A stretch of DNA of 5,674 nucleotides from NCBI GenBank assembly GCA_947485425.1, contig CANKSK010000088.1:1-5674 (forward strand), given 5' to 3'. This document shows positions 5,487-5,674 of this stretch, in pieces. A program made the position numbers and the translations under genes. The notes under the pieces were generated by a model. The model saw only the letters and a list, made by a program, of their open reading frames with translations. It did no database searches and was not told the DNA's origin. Source of the DNA: Bacteroidota bacterium (GTDB lineage Bacteria; Bacteroidota; Bacteroidia; AKYH767-A; CANKSK01). The stretch's first letter is position 1; the number at the start of each line of letters is the position of its first letter.

Positions 5487-5674
5487 ATGAATATTCAGCA
5501 ACTAGAATACATTATAGCGATTGATGACCACCGACATTTTGTGACCGCTGCTGATAAATGTTTTATAACTCAGCCCACCCTTAGTATGATGGTACAGAAA
5601 TTAGAGGAAGAGTTAAATACTAAAATATTTAACAGAAGTATACATCCCATAGCTCCTACGCCAATGGGTGAAAA
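5487..5674 (+). CDS. oxyR: OxyR-like LysR-family regulator, N-terminal part (runs off window)
   Basis: Sixty-two complete codons are present before the window ends. MNIQQLEYIIAIDDHRHF, then AADKCFITQPTLSMMVQKLEEEL, is the LysR-family winged helix-turn-helix (about residues 3-60). The recognition helix follows TQPTLS, and the wing ends NRSIHPIAPTPMGE. The wording of this segment is close to OxyR homologues of Bacteroidota, which sense peroxide through two cysteines in the C-terminal domain; that domain lies beyond the window, so the sensing function is not verified. It is divergent from the thioredoxin gene, a classical target type for OxyR, and a LysR-type operator lies between them. The ATG start fits the HTH position and the promoter at 5463-5470. 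It could instead be another LysR-family member; the family call is very secure, the OxyR call moderately so. Confidence 0.85.
   Translation, partial: MNIQQLEYIIAIDDHRHFVTAADKCFITQPTLSMMVQKLEEELNTKIFNRSIHPIAPTPMGE

Overview
The window most likely comes from a member of the Bacteroidota. The DNA is AT-rich, and start codons lack clear Shine-Dalgarno sequences. A perfect Bacteroidota-type -7 element (TAnnTTTG) precedes the rightmost gene, and the LysR/OxyR-type protein there begins MNIQQLEYIIA, as Bacteroidota OxyR homologues do. No RNA genes, insertion sequences, CRISPR arrays or integration sites were seen.

Left part (1-4010, + strand): two large tandem paralogues, each made of four consecutive Cache-type sensor modules. 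The first (5' end outside the window, stop at 1761) begins with a hydrophobic, signal-peptide-like stretch and ends exactly where its fourth module ends. The second (1914-4010) has no export signal. After its fourth module it carries a cupin domain with an intact metal-binding motif and a C-terminal D-x-F-x3-R signature like that of KdgF, the uronate-ketonising cupin. Neither protein shows a kinase, methyl-accepting, GGDEF or DNA-binding output. This pair is the least ordinary part of the window.

Middle (4011-4115): a strong bidirectional hairpin terminator separates the + strand Cache genes from the - strand genes. A second, weaker hairpin lies just beyond the arsM stop.

Right part (4116-5674): reading leftward are a small thioredoxin (5390 to 5061) and an arsenite S-adenosylmethionine methyltransferase, ArsM (4955 to 4116). 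Divergent from them is the start of an OxyR-like LysR-family regulator (5487 to the window end). The 96-bp region between thioredoxin and regulator holds a 19-bp inverted repeat of LysR type (ATC-N9-GAT). It overlaps candidate promoter elements for both directions. The simplest reading is a redox-responsive unit in which the regulator controls itself and thioredoxin, with arsM possibly co-transcribed. Thioredoxin is a plausible reductant for the ArsM cysteines. No functional link between this unit and the Cache genes is visible.
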